This document shows positions 44,756 to 61,100 of a stretch of 64,000 nucleotides of DNA, piece after piece (the stretch's first letter is position 1; every line of letters starts with the position of its first letter). The notes beneath the pieces are model-generated. The model saw only the letters and a program-made list of their open reading frames with translations. It had not been told where the DNA came from and did not search any database. The translations under genes and the position numbers were made by a program. The DNA lies in NCBI GenBank assembly GCA_039621445.1, contig CP154956.1, forward strand, positions 39,458,553 to 39,522,552, in the 5' to 3' direction. This DNA comes from Euglena gracilis (taxonomy: Eukaryota; Euglenida; Euglenophyceae; Euglenales).

Positions 44756-45487
44756 ACTTTTTTGGCCGAAAACGGCTAAGTCGAACAGGCCTGAAATGGC
44801 CCGAATTGGCCAAAAAAACGCCCGTATCTCGGGCTGGGCGGGGAGTTGCGGGGAAACCAAAATCCCAGTAGATAGAGCGTTCCAAGGGCTTCAATTTAGA
44901 TCTGTGGACATTTCCTTTGATTTTGCATCATTTTTGAGAAATTTTGAAAACATCGATTTTTTGACCCCCCACCCCCCAAAACGGCTAAGTCGGACAGTGG
45001 GAAAAGTGTACAAAACGGCCATCTGCGCCGAAAACGGCCGTATCTCGGGCTAGGCGAGGAGTTGGGGGAAAATCAAAATACCGGTGGATGGGGCGTTCCA
45101 AGGGCTTCAAATTAGGTCTCCGGACATTTCCTTTGATTTGGCTTCATTTTGGAGATATTTTGAAAATTGACATTTTTTGGCAGTCCAAAGGGGGGGGGGG
45201 CTCATCCAGGGGGGGCGGGTAAATCCTACCGAGTTTGGACCCCTTCGCGCGTGAATAACTCGGGCCTGGCGGGGAGTTGGGGGTCAAACCCAGGTGATTC
45301 GGAAACTAGGAATCCTGTAGCTCGCGACTGGCAAAAAAAAATTCCGGGAACGGGGCCGGGATCATGGTGATATTCCGTCGGTTCCCGAGGTGGCCCCGAC
45401 CCGGGGGGGGCCCCCGGGGGGGCGGGGAGGGGGGGGTTTCGCCAGGGGTAAGCTTCGCTCTTACCCATAAAGGGATAAGAGCTCAGC
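42925..45487 (+). mobile_element. Composite satellite-bearing unit 3
   Basis: Same architecture as units 1 and 2, with about ten to eleven monomers (43,050-44,755), preceded by the same 18-bp spacer (42,907-42,924). Its first monomers match unit 2 almost base for base. Its tail is the most diverged and has a shorter G run. After it the spacer is replaced by GACCCCCTTTACCACC. Confidence 0.6.
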
Positions 45488-46154
45488 GACCCCCTTTACC
45501 ACCTTACCCCCCCCAGGGGGGGGGTCGGGACCCCCTCCTACCACCTACCTCAATACCGAAGGGCTTCCCATCAATCCCTGGGGTTGGGGGACACCTCCCC
45601 CCACCTAAACAGGTGCGCGGTCAGGGTGGCCGAAAATTTTTGACCCCCCCAAAACGACCAAAAGTGCCATTTTGGGCATTTTTTGGGCAAAAATGTGCCA
45701 AAAATGCAAAAAAAAATTTTCGGCGCGAAGCGCCGGAGGAAAAAATTGACCCTTTTTTTTGGGGGGGGTCCCAGGAACCCCCCCCGAGGGTCGGTCCGGA
45801 CCCCCCTGGCAGGTGGGGGGGGGGGGGGTCCGGACCCCCCCTGCGCTCCAGGAGGGGGGGGGTGGGGGGGACACCCCCCCACCTAAACCATGTACGCCCT
45901 CCTTATATCAAACCCTGGCAGGATCTCACCCCCAGAGTGTGCAAATCCGAATGCTCTTACGGAAGTCATTGCCTGAATGGCTTCGATTGTTCGCAATAAA
46001 AATATTGTGGAACAGAATTTTTCCCGTTTTTTGGCCATTTTCGGGCCCCCCACCAAGGGGTCAAAAAGTCACTTGAGGCCATTTTAGTTATAGGTGCCTG
46101 CTTGGTGGTCTGTGGAACTGTCATCTTTTTCGGACTGGCACCTTTAGCAAATGC
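45488..46154. other. Intergenic G/C-run repeats
   Basis: No supported gene. Contains GTCCGGACCCCCC palindromic units (45,795-45,845) and CGGCGCGAAGCGCCGG (about 45,720-45,735), both shared with 35,797-35,870. The first 40 bases resemble the sequence just left of unit 1 (38,265-38,310). Confidence 0.5.
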
Positions 46155-46216
46155 CCTGGCCTTTGTGCTTCACGCTTGGTGTCCCTCCCTGGTCGGCTTT
46201 CCTCGAGGAAGTAGCA
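46155..46216 (+). repeat. Diverged DIRS right-terminus relic
   Basis: CCTTTGTGCTTCACGCTTGG and GGCTTTCCTCGAGGAAGTA match, with substitutions, the outer right end of the DIRS element (35,530-35,592). No matching left end or coding region is visible nearby, so it is either a fossil end or a shared short repeat. Confidence 0.5.
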
Positions 46217-47400
46217 GAGGTGCTCACAGAAATTTGCCGTTTTCCCTTTTCAGCAACGCTTTCCTCCTCAGCAGCGTCTCCACTTCCAAGCCCCGAGTGA
46301 TCCAGGGGGGGAGTTGCAAACCCACCAAAATTGTTTGGCACAAATGCAACAGTGCAAAGGAAACAAAAGGAAAAAATTGACGGGTCTGAAGGCCTTTTCA
46401 TTGAGACCTTGGGAAAAGCGCGGGGAAGGGGCAAACGATATACACGGCCGATGGGAGCTGGGCGGTAATGGCCCTGCTGGCTCACCAGAAAAAAATGCTG
46501 GCTGCGGTGGTTTCCAGGCTGACTCCCTAATCTTTCGTTTTTGATGGGAATAAACGAGGAGGAAAGAATCGAAAATCAAAAAAAATACATCTTCAAATTC
46601 AAAAAAATAACCCTGAGCACAACAACACAACAACAGACAGCAATATGTGTAATGCATTCAATTCATGTCAATCCATGTCAATTCACTTCAAAGACTGTGA
46701 TTGGGCCAAGGGTCAAAAGGCCCAGGAGGGGGGGGGACACTGCTTTTGGTCTGAAACTGTGTTTGGGGAAAGATTTAACCTTTTTGTCTCCGAATTTGAA
46801 ATCGGCCCAAATGCAGTCTCACTCTAAATTGCAATGGTGAAACTTTGTGTAAAGGAAAATGCAAAAAAATTTGTGCACTCAGCAAAAATGCATGGAATGA
46901 ATGGAATGTGCCATGTTCCTGCAACCATCTTCCAAAACAACGTCCTTCCAATTGTGTCTGCTGGCTGCCTTGACTGAACACCACTGCCTGTGCTCCAGGG
47001 CTCAACACTTACATTGGAATTTTGCCTTTCAAGTACCCTGGGAGCATCCACGGAATGACCAGGTCGCTGGGCTCTAGTCACTGCAGGCCAAAAGTCAGAC
47101 ATCCGAATTCTCTGGAGCCTGCGTTGGGGAGGCCGCACCACAGCCCGGCGGGGGTTACGATGTTACACAATGCAGCCACACACCACGGGTCGGGAATGAT
47201 ACCAAAGTACCAAGGCAGGGGACACCTGTCTCACGATCGACAACCAGGGGCTGGGGCTGGTGCACTGTCCACATGCCCACATGAGCGATGAGGCGGGTGG
47301 CGGTGCAACCCCCGCCCCCAGTGGCCCCCTGAAAAACCGGTGGGAATACATCGGATTGGCAAAAGCTGCTGGGCCTGCTCTCAAATTACAAGGCCTGAAA
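46217..47400. other. Intergenic, no supported gene
   Basis: Short frames on both strands without recognisable domains. It may include the degenerate 5' part of the Tc1/mariner copy that follows, but I cannot place its first catalytic Asp. Confidence 0.45.
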
Positions 47401-47401
47401 A

Positions 47402-47866
47402 GTGAGCCGGGTTTCCCTGCACACCCAAAATCCCCCAAATGGGCGGGAAAAAAACCTGGAAAGCCTGGCCTTCCGACCAATGGACTTTGAGTCATTTAAT
47501 ACATTTTCTGAATTAGCTTCCTTTTGCACTTGGCACACCCGCAGGTCATACAAGTTTCAACAGGATGGAGCGCCACCACACAGGGCCTTGTCAACTACAA
47601 CCTGGCTCCGGCGGAGGAGGATCGAGCGGCTCAACAGAGGGACGTGGCCTCCACAATCTCCGGACATGAATCCCATTGAGCACCTGTGGCCAATGGTTCT
47701 AACCAAGCTCCGTGGGAGCGTCTTTGCAGGCAAAGACCAACTGTGGTCAGCTCTGCAGTGCGCTTTTGCTGAGATCACCCCTGAACAAGTACAAACGTTG
47801 TATCATAGCATGCCTAATCGCACGAAGGCAGTCATTGCGTCGCGTGGAGGACACACCCGTTATTAA
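47402..47866 (+). pseudogene. Tc1/mariner transposase, C-terminal fragment
   Basis: DDE transposase of the Tc1/mariner superfamily, which moves DNA copies by cut and paste at TA sites. The frame has FQQDGAPPH (second catalytic Asp, about 47,555) and, after a WPPQSPD stretch, DMNPIEHLW (catalytic Glu, about 47,670-47,700), followed by the usual C-terminal helix and a stop at 47,866. The N-terminal DNA-binding domain and first catalytic Asp are not recognisable upstream, and no terminal inverted repeats are evident, so it is a dead fragment. The first ~40 codons of the open frame are probably not transposase. Confidence 0.85.
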
Positions 47867-48855
47867 TGTGTGCCAGAGAGGCACAGTGCGCCCTCGTCAC
47901 TGTTCTGTTGCATTGGCATGCATTGGTAAAGAAAGGTCCGGACATTCTGCTCCTCTGCAATTGCAGGTATTTCATCCAGGGGGGGGGGGGTATTTTTTTT
48001 GTGAACTGGGTGGGGGTACTTTTTTAATGAAGTCGACCTGTAGTGTTTGTGCTCCCAACCCACAAGGGTTGGAGAATGACTCTCCATGACAAACAATATT
48101 TAAACCCTTTTTTAATAATAAAAAACCAAAACCCCAACAATTTTCAAAACCGATTTTTTCCAGGGAATCCCGGGAATCACCCCTGAATCTCAAGATACGG
48201 TCAAACTCCAAACAAACTTTGTGCATTCTTTTTGTTTATGCTGAAAAAAAGAATTGAGACAACCAAAGAAAAGGAACGAGCATTTGCCCCTCGCATGTGA
48301 GTAGGCAGTGCACATTTCACACAGAGCTGAAATAAGCTGATAGGGTGTTTGGGCAAGGCCGAATGCGAAAAACCTGTTTAGCATCAATGATTTCAGAAGA
48401 GAGCGCCCCAACATGTGTGAATGTTTGCATCTCTCCTCCCTGTGTGAGCCAGCAATTGTGCGGATACACAAATCCCCACACTTTAGTGGATCATTTCATT
48501 TCATTTTTTGCGATGATTTCTAATTTTCTGTCCTCTTTTCAATAATCTTGCCCAGATGGTGTCAGGGCGTCGCTTGACATGGAACCCCCCTGACCTGGAC
48601 CGCCTCGGGGGGGGGGGGGGGTCCAGGTCACAGAGGTCAAACCGGGAACCAAAATATCAAAACAGAAAAAAAAATGTCCCCAAACAGCGCCTTTCGATGT
48701 TCCACTCAGACCACTGACATGAATCGCTGAAAGCCAATTGCAAAGCTGGCAACCTCAAACACAAAAAAAGTCCCAAATTACTCGTCATTTCAGGAGGCAT
48801 TCAGCCCAAATGCGACGCAGGGGAATCACGGCACCATCGGCACAACAGTGGTTGG
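47867..48855. other. Intergenic, 3' of the mutase gene
   Basis: No gene supported. G/T-run repeats near 47,985-48,020 and a G homopolymer near 48,607-48,620. The mutase transcript runs into this region on the - strand; no clear polyadenylation signal is identified. Confidence 0.5.
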
Positions 48856-52792
<3,937 letters not shown>

Positions 52793-53239
52793 CTGCAACG
52801 TTTGGGGTATCTTCATCCTGGAAACTTCGCAAAAAAAACCGGGCGGGCAGAAAACTACCCCATGCCACCAGGGGGGGGGGGCTCAACACCTGGGGGCTCA
52901 GGCAGCTAGCAAAGCCGGGGGAAGGGGAGGTTTGGAGTGGAAAACCAGCCAGTCAGTCAGTCAGTCCATCAGAAACAACCAGTAAATCACCCCCAGGGTG
53001 GTTTCAGACCATTGTCTGAAGCCACCCCGGGGGGGGGGGGGGGGGGACTGACTGGCTTTTTCGGAGTGACTGGTTAGTTTGTTGTTTTTTTGGCTCTGGA
53101 CCCCTGGCCAGGAAGGGCTGAAAATGGCCACCCGGCGCCAAAAGCGCCGAAAATTTTTGGGGGAGGTTTTGGCCAAACCCCATTGATTTTGAGCCATTTT
53201 TGGCGTGGCCAGAGTGACAGGGGGAGGGCAGACATTCAG

Positions 53240-53352
53240 TTAGTGTGGTTCACAAAAGACGTGTGGACCACAAAATTTTTTTGGTGTCCACAGGTGAACC
53301 ACAAAATTTTTTTGGTGTCCAAAGGTGAACCACAAAAATTTTTTTGCTGTCC
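53240..53352. repeat. 36-bp minisatellite, array 1
   Basis: Three units of the form GGTGTCCACAGGTGAACC followed by ACAAAATTTTTTT. Same unit and orientation as 54,362-54,535. Confidence 0.85.
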
Positions 53353-53859
53353 ATAAAATGTTTATACCCTCAAAAATTGATTAAGAATCAAAAAAGTAAG
53401 TTTTACAACTAAAAGCGGATTGACCTTGAGACACCTCAACCAAATTGTGGACCTTGGCTCCGGCTCAATCCGTAAAATGTGGCAGCGAATCACACCCCCA
53501 GGCTTGTATGGGAATCTCGGAGGAGGGGGCGGGTGGGGGAACCCCCCAGGGGTGTTTTTTTTAAGACCGGGGGGGGGGGTCCCCCCACCCACCCACCCAC
53601 CCACCCTCTGGGGGGCCTTAGTTGCACTAAGGCTTCTTGTCTGTTTATGGCCCCCGCTGACTTCGCTTCTGGCCCGGTTTGCTGTGTGGTGTGTGGCCAG
53701 GGGGGGGGGACCCACTCAAAAATCGCGAAAAATTCCCAAAATAGCACCTTTTCAAAACCTTTCGGCGATTTTGCCGCTGAAAAATATCCCACCGCCCCTG
53801 GGGGACCCCCCCGGAGGGGTTGGCCAGACCCACCCTACCCGAAACTGTACAAAATGGCC

Positions 53860-54118
53860 AAAAAATGGCCAAAAAAATGGCCGTAACGCAGGGTTGGCGG
53901 GGAGTTGCGGGGAAATCAAAATACCCTTGGATAGAGCATTTCAAGGGCTTCAATTTAGGTCTGCGGATATTTCCTTTGAACCCCCAGTTGCTCGCGACTG
54001 AAGAAAAAAATTCTGGGAACGGAGCCGGGATCATGGTGATAATCCACGGTTATCACGGTCCACCAAGGGGCGGGGGGAGGGGGGGTTCCACACCCCCCTT
54101 TAAGGGATAAGAGCTCAG
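53860..54118 (+). repeat. Tail fragment of the composite satellite-bearing family
   Basis: Shares with the tails of units 1-3 the order GGCGGGGAGTTGCGGGGAAA, AAGGGCTTCAATTTAGGTCT, TTGCTCGCGACTG, GGGATCATGGTGATAAT and the terminus AAGGGATAAGAGCTCAGC (54,100-54,118). No monomers and no head are present, so it is a separate, truncated and diverged copy. Confidence 0.7.
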
Positions 54119-54227
54119 CAACCCCCCCCCCTACCACCTACCTCATGTCTGCGGAGCTTCCCATACAACCCTGCACACCCCACCATTTATGCCGATGTCC
54201 GTTTTGATATGGCAAGGAGATTTTGTT

Positions 54228-54371
54228 TTTCTTTGGAGAAGGGAAGCCTCCAGATGAACTGGAAGAGCAACTAAGTGAGGACTCGGAGGCTGCACTCTCC
54301 GCCTTCTCCGGCTCCTCCCGAGGATGCCATTGGGCAAACATGTTCAAAGAAGATTGCTTCATTGCTGTCCA
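54228..54371 (+). CDS. Short coding-like ORF of unknown origin
   Basis: An open frame of about 48 codons ending in TGA near 54,371, with acidic, Ser-rich reading (PPDELEEQLSEDSEAALSA, then WANMFKEDCF). It runs straight into the 36-bp minisatellite. Composition looks protein-like, but there is no start context, domain or neighbour to support it; a decayed transposase N-terminus or exon fragment is possible. Confidence 0.25.
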
Positions 54372-54535
54372 CATGTGAACCACAAATATTTTTTGGTGTC
54401 CACAGGTGAGCCACAAATTTTTTTTGGTGTCCACAAATGAACCACAAAAATTTTTTTGGTGTCCATACGTGAACCACAAAAAAACTTTTGGGTGTCCACA
54501 ATGAACCACAAAATGACAACCTTGGTGTACCACAC
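54362..54535. repeat. 36-bp minisatellite, array 2
   Basis: Five diverged units of the same sequence as array 1 (GTCCACA-GTGAACCACAAA plus a T run). Confidence 0.85.
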
Positions 54536-54539
54536 TAGA

Positions 54540-55204
54540 TGAATGCCTGGGGGAGGGATGGGAAGTGGGTGACTGGTTTTGAAAAATGACTGAAAAGTGA
54601 AAAGTGACCCCCCCCCTAGGGTCAGCAAGCAATGGTTTGTTTCAGACACACCTTGGGCAGCGGAATAATCCGGACCTCCTTTGGTCAAGGGGCCACCCCC
54701 ACCTAAGGTGGGACACCCTCCTCACATGAACACTGGGGAAATTAACCTCCATTTTTTCCCTGAATTTTTTCCTATTGCACGAGACTGGCCGCAAAAAAAA
54801 TTGAAAAAAATGCCCCAAAAATGCAGAAAAATGCGCATCTTTGGGAGGAAAACTCACAAAAAAATATGCAAAATCTGAGAGAAAACCCGCCAAAATCATG
54901 CAAATACAAAAACTACCAAAACGCATGCAAATATGGCACCAAATTTGCAAAAAAAAATATTATATTAAAAAAAAACACCAATTTCAAAAAAAAATTCGAA
55001 AATTGCAGAAAATTGCAAAAATGGTCAAAAAACGCAGGAAAAAATGAGAGAATGCTCAGGATAATGCCCAAAAAAACAAAAAAAATGCTGAACAAAATAT
55101 CCAAAAAATCCAAAAAAAAATACGATGAATGCGCAATAATGTGCATATTTGGAAAAACTGAAAAAAAAATGCGCAAAAGATGCGAAAAGATGCGAAATGG
55201 GCCC
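54540..55204. other. A-rich sequence without a supported gene
   Basis: Mostly A runs interrupted by ATGC, especially 54,790-55,200. Open Lys/Asn-rich frames reflect composition only. Confidence 0.6.
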
Positions 55205-55598
55205 CCATACCCCAAATTTTTTTTACCCCGAACCATGTTTTTTGGTCTTCCGGACACGGAAAACCTGTTTCTAAGCCCGAAATGCCCGTTTCTCGACCCC
55301 TCGGCACCCGTTTTTTTGGCCCGAAACGGAAGGCGTTTGAGTCAAAAAAGGGTCGAAATAGTCGAGGAAAAAAATCGAATTTTTTTTGCCCAAAACGATG
55401 TTTTTTGGCCTCCCGGACCCGGAAAACATGTTTTCGAGCCGAAAATGAGCGTTTAACGACCCCCCCCCCCCCCGGCGCCCCCTTTTTGACCCGAAACCCG
55501 TGGTGTTTGGGTCAAAAACGGGTCAAAAAGTCAACGGGTCAAAAAAATGGGGAAAAATTATTTTTTGGCCTCCCAGACTGGAAATCCTGGTTTTGAGC
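55205..55598 (-). repeat. Diverged satellite monomers, inverted
   Basis: About two and a half monomers of the 38-45 kb satellite: CAAAACGATGTTTTTTGGCC, TCCCGGACCCGGAAAACATG, GAAAATGAGCGTTTAACGACC and GGGTCAAAAACGGGTC. Similarity stops sharply at GAGCC (55,598), directly against coding-like sequence. Confidence 0.7.
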
Positions 55599-58161
55599 CT
55601 GCCGGATGAGGTTGGCGGGCAGGGCGGCTTGGGGCGGGACGGGGTCAATGTTCCCCAGGAGGAGGCAGATGCCGTCCTGGCTGTCAGTACAATTTGGGTG
55701 TCTCAAAGGGTTCCTGGCGTGGTGCAACACAAAAAACACCAACACAAGAAACGGCATCGGTGGTGAACATCCCCGCAAAAGGACACACTGAAAAGAAGCA
55801 ATTGGTCGCAAGGGCTCTCTCATGCCGGCCTGGGTCTGGATGCCATGCACCTCCGACACACGAGGGACCAGCAGCGAGAGCCGCAGGAGTTCTTCCCCCA
55901 GAGAGGCACCAAAAGAGCCGGGGGATTCTTTTGCAGGGCTCATCCAGGGGGGGTAATGTCAAGGGGCGGATGATAACATCGACAACGTTGCAGTCATTGA
56001 TTCTGATGGAAAACCCGCCAATTGTTTCATTGAATACTTTCTTTTTGCCAAACAGTACGTGAAATTAGGAATCGGTGAAATGAGATTAACCAGGGGCCCT
56101 GATTTGAAGCCAAATTACATTTTTCCCACTTGGATCATGAATGAGTCGGCGCAGCTGCGATAATGGTGGAATTAGGAGCAGTGTGCAAGCGCATCTTGGG
56201 TCCTTGTGCACTTTGAAACACCATGCTTCTGGTGCTTTTAGCATAACGAGGTTGAAACGGAGACAAGACAAGACAGGAGGATGCAGCAACAGCAATACAA
56301 GAGGGGGAGGCCTGGGTGGCCGGCATCTCCGGCGCCGCCTCCAGCTGCAGGGAGGGGTTGGTGAGCATGAGGCCCAGCGTCCGCATCCGGTGCTCCTTCG
56401 CCTCCAGCTGCGCCTTCAGGAAGTCGGTCAGCGCCCGCAGCCGGGCGGCGCCGTCCTGCGCCTCCAGCGCCTGCCGCTGCAGCCGCTCCTCCGCGTCCCG
56501 CGCCACGAACTCCAGGCGTTCCTGCAGCTGCACGGTGGTGGTGAGCCGCTCGTCCATCGTGACGGTGAGGTCCTTCATCTCCAGGTCGGGGGCCGGCCGC
56601 TGCCTGGGGGGTGGGGGTTGTCAGCTGTCACTCAGGGGGGTGCTTAACGGGGGACAAAAACTTCCCGTCCCAGCACATTCAACAATGAAAAATCCACAGG
56701 GAGAAATTGCCGAAAAATGGCCATGTTTTGATATACACGTGTCGACTTCGGGGGGATTTCTGGCATCATTGGACCATCGCCCATCCACCCAAAACGTCAA
56801 AAATGTGTGTTTCAATTCCTTAATTTTGACCTCAATTTTGTCCTTCCCTGAGGCCTGAGGGCAGCTCTCCTCTCATAAACCAGCTTTTCGGCATTTATTT
56901 TCCCTTGAGACGCTTGCAAATGGGTGAGTCATCCAAAATTCCTTTTCCTCCAGCACCACCAAATATACTTTTCTGACTTCTTGCCCTCGAGGTTGTGTTT
57001 GCCCAACGGACAAATACAAATCAGACAAACTGAGGTTGAGTGGATTGTGTCAGCCATCAGCCACCTCATGCATTGTCACAGACGTCAAAGCAGCGACCGG
57101 CTCCAAACGACCCGCACTGGCCCGGAAACACTGCAACTCCTTCAACAGGCGCTCTCCCTCGCTGCTCAGGCGCTCGTTCTCCAGCTGCAGCTCCCACGCA
57201 GGCCCACGGACTGGTTCTGCTTAGTGCGCCAACCTTTGAAATTCAAATCCGGCAAAGAAACAGAAATTTCATCACAACAGTTGCCCAGCCCCGCATGTGC
57301 GACCGTAGAATTAAGAAGTTGTGCACAAACTCGAGCCTCCCACCCTGGTTTTGATGCCAGCCTGATGCTCCAATGACTGGCAGGGCATGACACCGGGGGG
57401 TGGCATGGCCGAGGGCCTGGCTTCGCTCCCGCAGCTGGGAGGCGACCAGGCGGGAGTCGAGGTCAGCGTTCTGGGCGGTGAGGGCCTGCAGCTGGGCCGT
57501 CAGGGCGGTCACCTTCGCCACCTGCGCCCGCAGCTGTGTGGTGGTGTCCTGCTTGAACTGCCGGATGTCCGCGCTCTCCTGCGCCCGCAGTTGCTCGATG
57601 AGGGCAGGGCCAGGCTGGGCCTCTTGGGGTAGCCTCGGGCGGCGAATGATGGAGGACAACTTAATTGCTGATCATTGATGCAAAACAAACATGATTTCTG
57701 AGTTACCGGTGGGAGTTGGGTGGAAAACAGTTGGATATCGCCCAGGCCCCAAAACCTCCAAAAAGTTGGGTTAAACCCTCAAAACATCATTCAACCTCCT
57801 TGGTCTGTCCTTTCCTCCTCCCCTTAGTCCACTCTTGTGGTCATGTTGCAAAAGAGAGTGGATCGGCCAATTACGCAAAAGCCCCGCCGGCCCGGCGAGA
57901 GGGTCAGCCTGGGCGTCGTTCTCCGCCAGGAGCCGGTCCTTCTTGGTCAGCTCCTCGCTCATCTCGTTGTAGCTGCGCTGCAGGCTTTGCATCCGCTTCA
58001 AGTCGTCCACCACGTCCCGGATGTGTGGGCCGTCCCCTCCACACACATCAACCATTCCCAGAGGATGGCACGGGCCAAGGGGTTCGTTTCAATGAAACGG
58101 TGGATGCCGGTGACGCGTGGCGGGGGATCCGCAATGGAGGAGTCGACAACAACACCAGCAC

Positions 58162-58192
<31 letters not shown>

Positions 58193-61100
58193 AACAGCAA
58201 GAATAACAGCAGCAGCACCAACTATGTCAAGGACTGTGGTTGGGTCGGGGAGCCCGGAGGTGGGGACCGCGGCGCCGAAGGCCGGCGTCAGGAGAACAGC
58301 AAAGAACGACAACTTAAGCTCAAGAGAGCCTTGGCATTGTTGAAGCCTCTGTCCAGAGCCTTCCTTTTCCTGACCTACGCCTTAAAAAAAAACTTGTGGG
58401 ACGTCAGCAGTCTTCCAGGGGCCACCCATTTTGATATGGCGGACGTCCTGATTGGCAGCCTGGCCGGTGGCAACTGAAAAAGACGCAAACAGTTCCAAGA
58501 GAAGGGTGGGTGAGACAAGGTGGGGGGAGGCAAAGGCAAAGAAGGGAAGGCCGTCGTAGCCCTGCAGGACGTGGAACTGGTGCTGGGTCAAAATCTCTCC
58601 CGCAACGAAGCGGGCGTCCTTTATGGTCGCCGCCACCCCTGGACTCCAGAAGTTGGCTGTTCTGGGCGGTGGACAAAACAGAGTGGCTGGCTTGTGGGGC
58701 AAAGAAAAAATGCTGTGTTTGGCGTGTTATGCTCCCACAAAATTGCTCTTCATTGCTGACGCTGATGACGGTCAGCCAGGGGGGGGGGGTTCAGAAGTCA
58801 GGTACTCCACATTTCACCGATTCTCAAAGAAGGCCCAAAATAAGTTCGAAGACACAAAGAACAATATGCACCACCTGCGGGTTCTCACGATGCCTTGGCA
58901 CAACTGACACTGACGACAAACTGACCAAGCATTTCGCCCGGAGGGTGGATTTCTTGTGTGAGTTGCATGGTTTGACTTCAACTGTCCCGCCCTGCTGACA
59001 TTGGCACCGGGGATGACAGGTGAAAATTGCATGCTCATGCAAGTAAAGTGGGTGGACGGAGGCCGGAGGTGGGCATCGACCGACAGGACTCGCTCGTCCC
59101 CTGCACATCGTACTGGAAGCGCGGGCTGTTGGTGTAGCTCGCCCGGCGGGAGAGGTCGCTCTCCGAGGCCCGGGCAAATGGCGACGCAGTATTGGCGATG
59201 CGCAGGGCTGTGAGGATCGCCGGGGAAGGCGACTCCGTACGGGGTACGTCATACAGTGGTGGAGGGCTGGGCCAGGACCCCAATGAGTCCACAATGCGGA
59301 GGGTGAGCATGTGCGGGGCGGGTGGATGGGTGCACGCGTGCAAGGGTTGCATATGTCTCTTTCAAGGCCAGGGGAGAAATTTGGGCTGGCTAGCTAGCCC
59401 CCCTTCGAGATCTTGGCCCCGGCTGTTCCTTAGCTGGGGCAGCGGAAACCGAATTTGAACAATGGCAAAAATAGGACCACAAAAACACTGCCTTCCAAAA
59501 AAAGAGCATGGGGCAACACAAATTCGCGAAAACCTCTCAACAAGACCACTTTTGGCAATTTTTGGACCGGTTTACCCACCCAAATTTTCAGCGCATCGCG
59601 CCAAAAATTATCAGCAAAAAGGGGCTGGCCAGCTGGGCTCCTGAGGCTGGGCTGGGCCGAAAACAGGGCTGGCTGCTGCAGCAGGATCCACAGAACGTCA
59701 AAGAGATGCATGGTGTGAGCGTTGCATTGTGTGAGCGTGCACATGCGCACTTTTCTGTGTGCATGCGTGTCTGTGTAGGTGGGGAGGGGGGGTGGGTGGG
59801 TGTTGTGTATGTGTCTGTGCAGCCATTTGTATGGCCTCACTTGATCCACACAGGTTTTAGTCCTACAAATACTTTCTTGGGGTTCTGGTGGACCGGAAAG
59901 CTCCTCGCGAATCTCCCGGGTTGCAGCATCCCGGAGGAGGAGGTCTACGCTTCCGGCGGACGAGGCCGAGGTGGTGTGGGTGGTCACCAGCCGGCTGCGG
60001 ATCGACTCGCTGACCACCTGCGAGGCCCGCAGGTCGGTGTGGAGCGACCGGAACGGGCTGCCGGTGGTCGCCGCCCGTAGGTCAGGGATTGGGGGGCGGC
60101 CGGAAGCAGACATGGGAACCCAATCGATGGTGGGCCCGGGGCTAGGGCATCAGGAACACCTGCGGCGGAGGAGAGGGAAGGCCCATAGCAGGGGGGGGGG
60201 GCAGGTCCGCCCTTCCCCTGCACGAAGGAAATTCTGGGGAGGGGCACCACAAAACGTTTCGGGATTTAAAAACCCCAAAATCTTGTTTTTGTCCACTTGA
60301 ACAAAAACGGAATTTTGTGTTTGGTCCTAGGGGGTCCTGCACCCTGGACCCCCCTCCGGAACGAAGGGGTGGTCTGATCCCCCTCCCTCCCTCCCTGTGC
60401 CCAAACCATCGCTCACTTAGTACCCCCTTAGTAAGCCCTGGAACCAAGAGCTGCGGGGTGTGCTCGGGGCACACCTGCTTCACAGGAAGGACATCAGCCT
60501 ATTCCCTGTTCACACGTCAAATTTTGCCTCCCCGTACCGTGAACCATTCAGGATTCACTGGACTGATGTCAGGGTGAATTTTTTTTGAAAAATTGACCAG
60601 GGAGGCCTTGGAATGCCCCGCAACAATTGCTGCGGGGGGGGGGGGACGGGAGGTGTGTAGGCCAAATTCAGGCAAGACGCCTTCGGCGATGTACCTTGTC
60701 CAAGTGCCACCCTGCCCAGGGTCGGATCTCAGTGCCCTTGAGTGCCCTGGCAGGCATTCCCCAGTGGGTCGTCAAGGGTTACATTTAATTCTGATACAGA
60801 AATGGGCTTGGCCAGCCCCGTTGAGACAGAATGCAGGCATGAGCCCCGCCACCACCGTCCGCCAGCAAATGAGCAAATGGACCTGAAAATGCCAAAAGCA
60901 ACACACTTTTGGCAACTTAACCCAGTCCAGGGCCAGTTTCGGGGCCAATACCAGTTTTGAGTACCCAGTTTTGTGCGCACTTTGTTGCCATGTATGGTTC
61001 TCCGAGGAACGCAAACCGATTCCTCACATTGCCTTTCTTGATCTGGGCATTGTCTACCACAGGATTTCAGCTGAGAGAATAGAAAAATTGGGCCACCTGG

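Noticed and set aside
43555-44871. ORFs of 356 and 411 codons on opposite strands
   Set aside because: They follow satellite monomers, switch frame with A-run length, and show no domain. Treated as repeat composition.
57716-58477. 253-codon + strand ORF
   Set aside because: It overlaps a - strand exon (58,040-57,882) and a trinucleotide repeat, and its reading is low-complexity.
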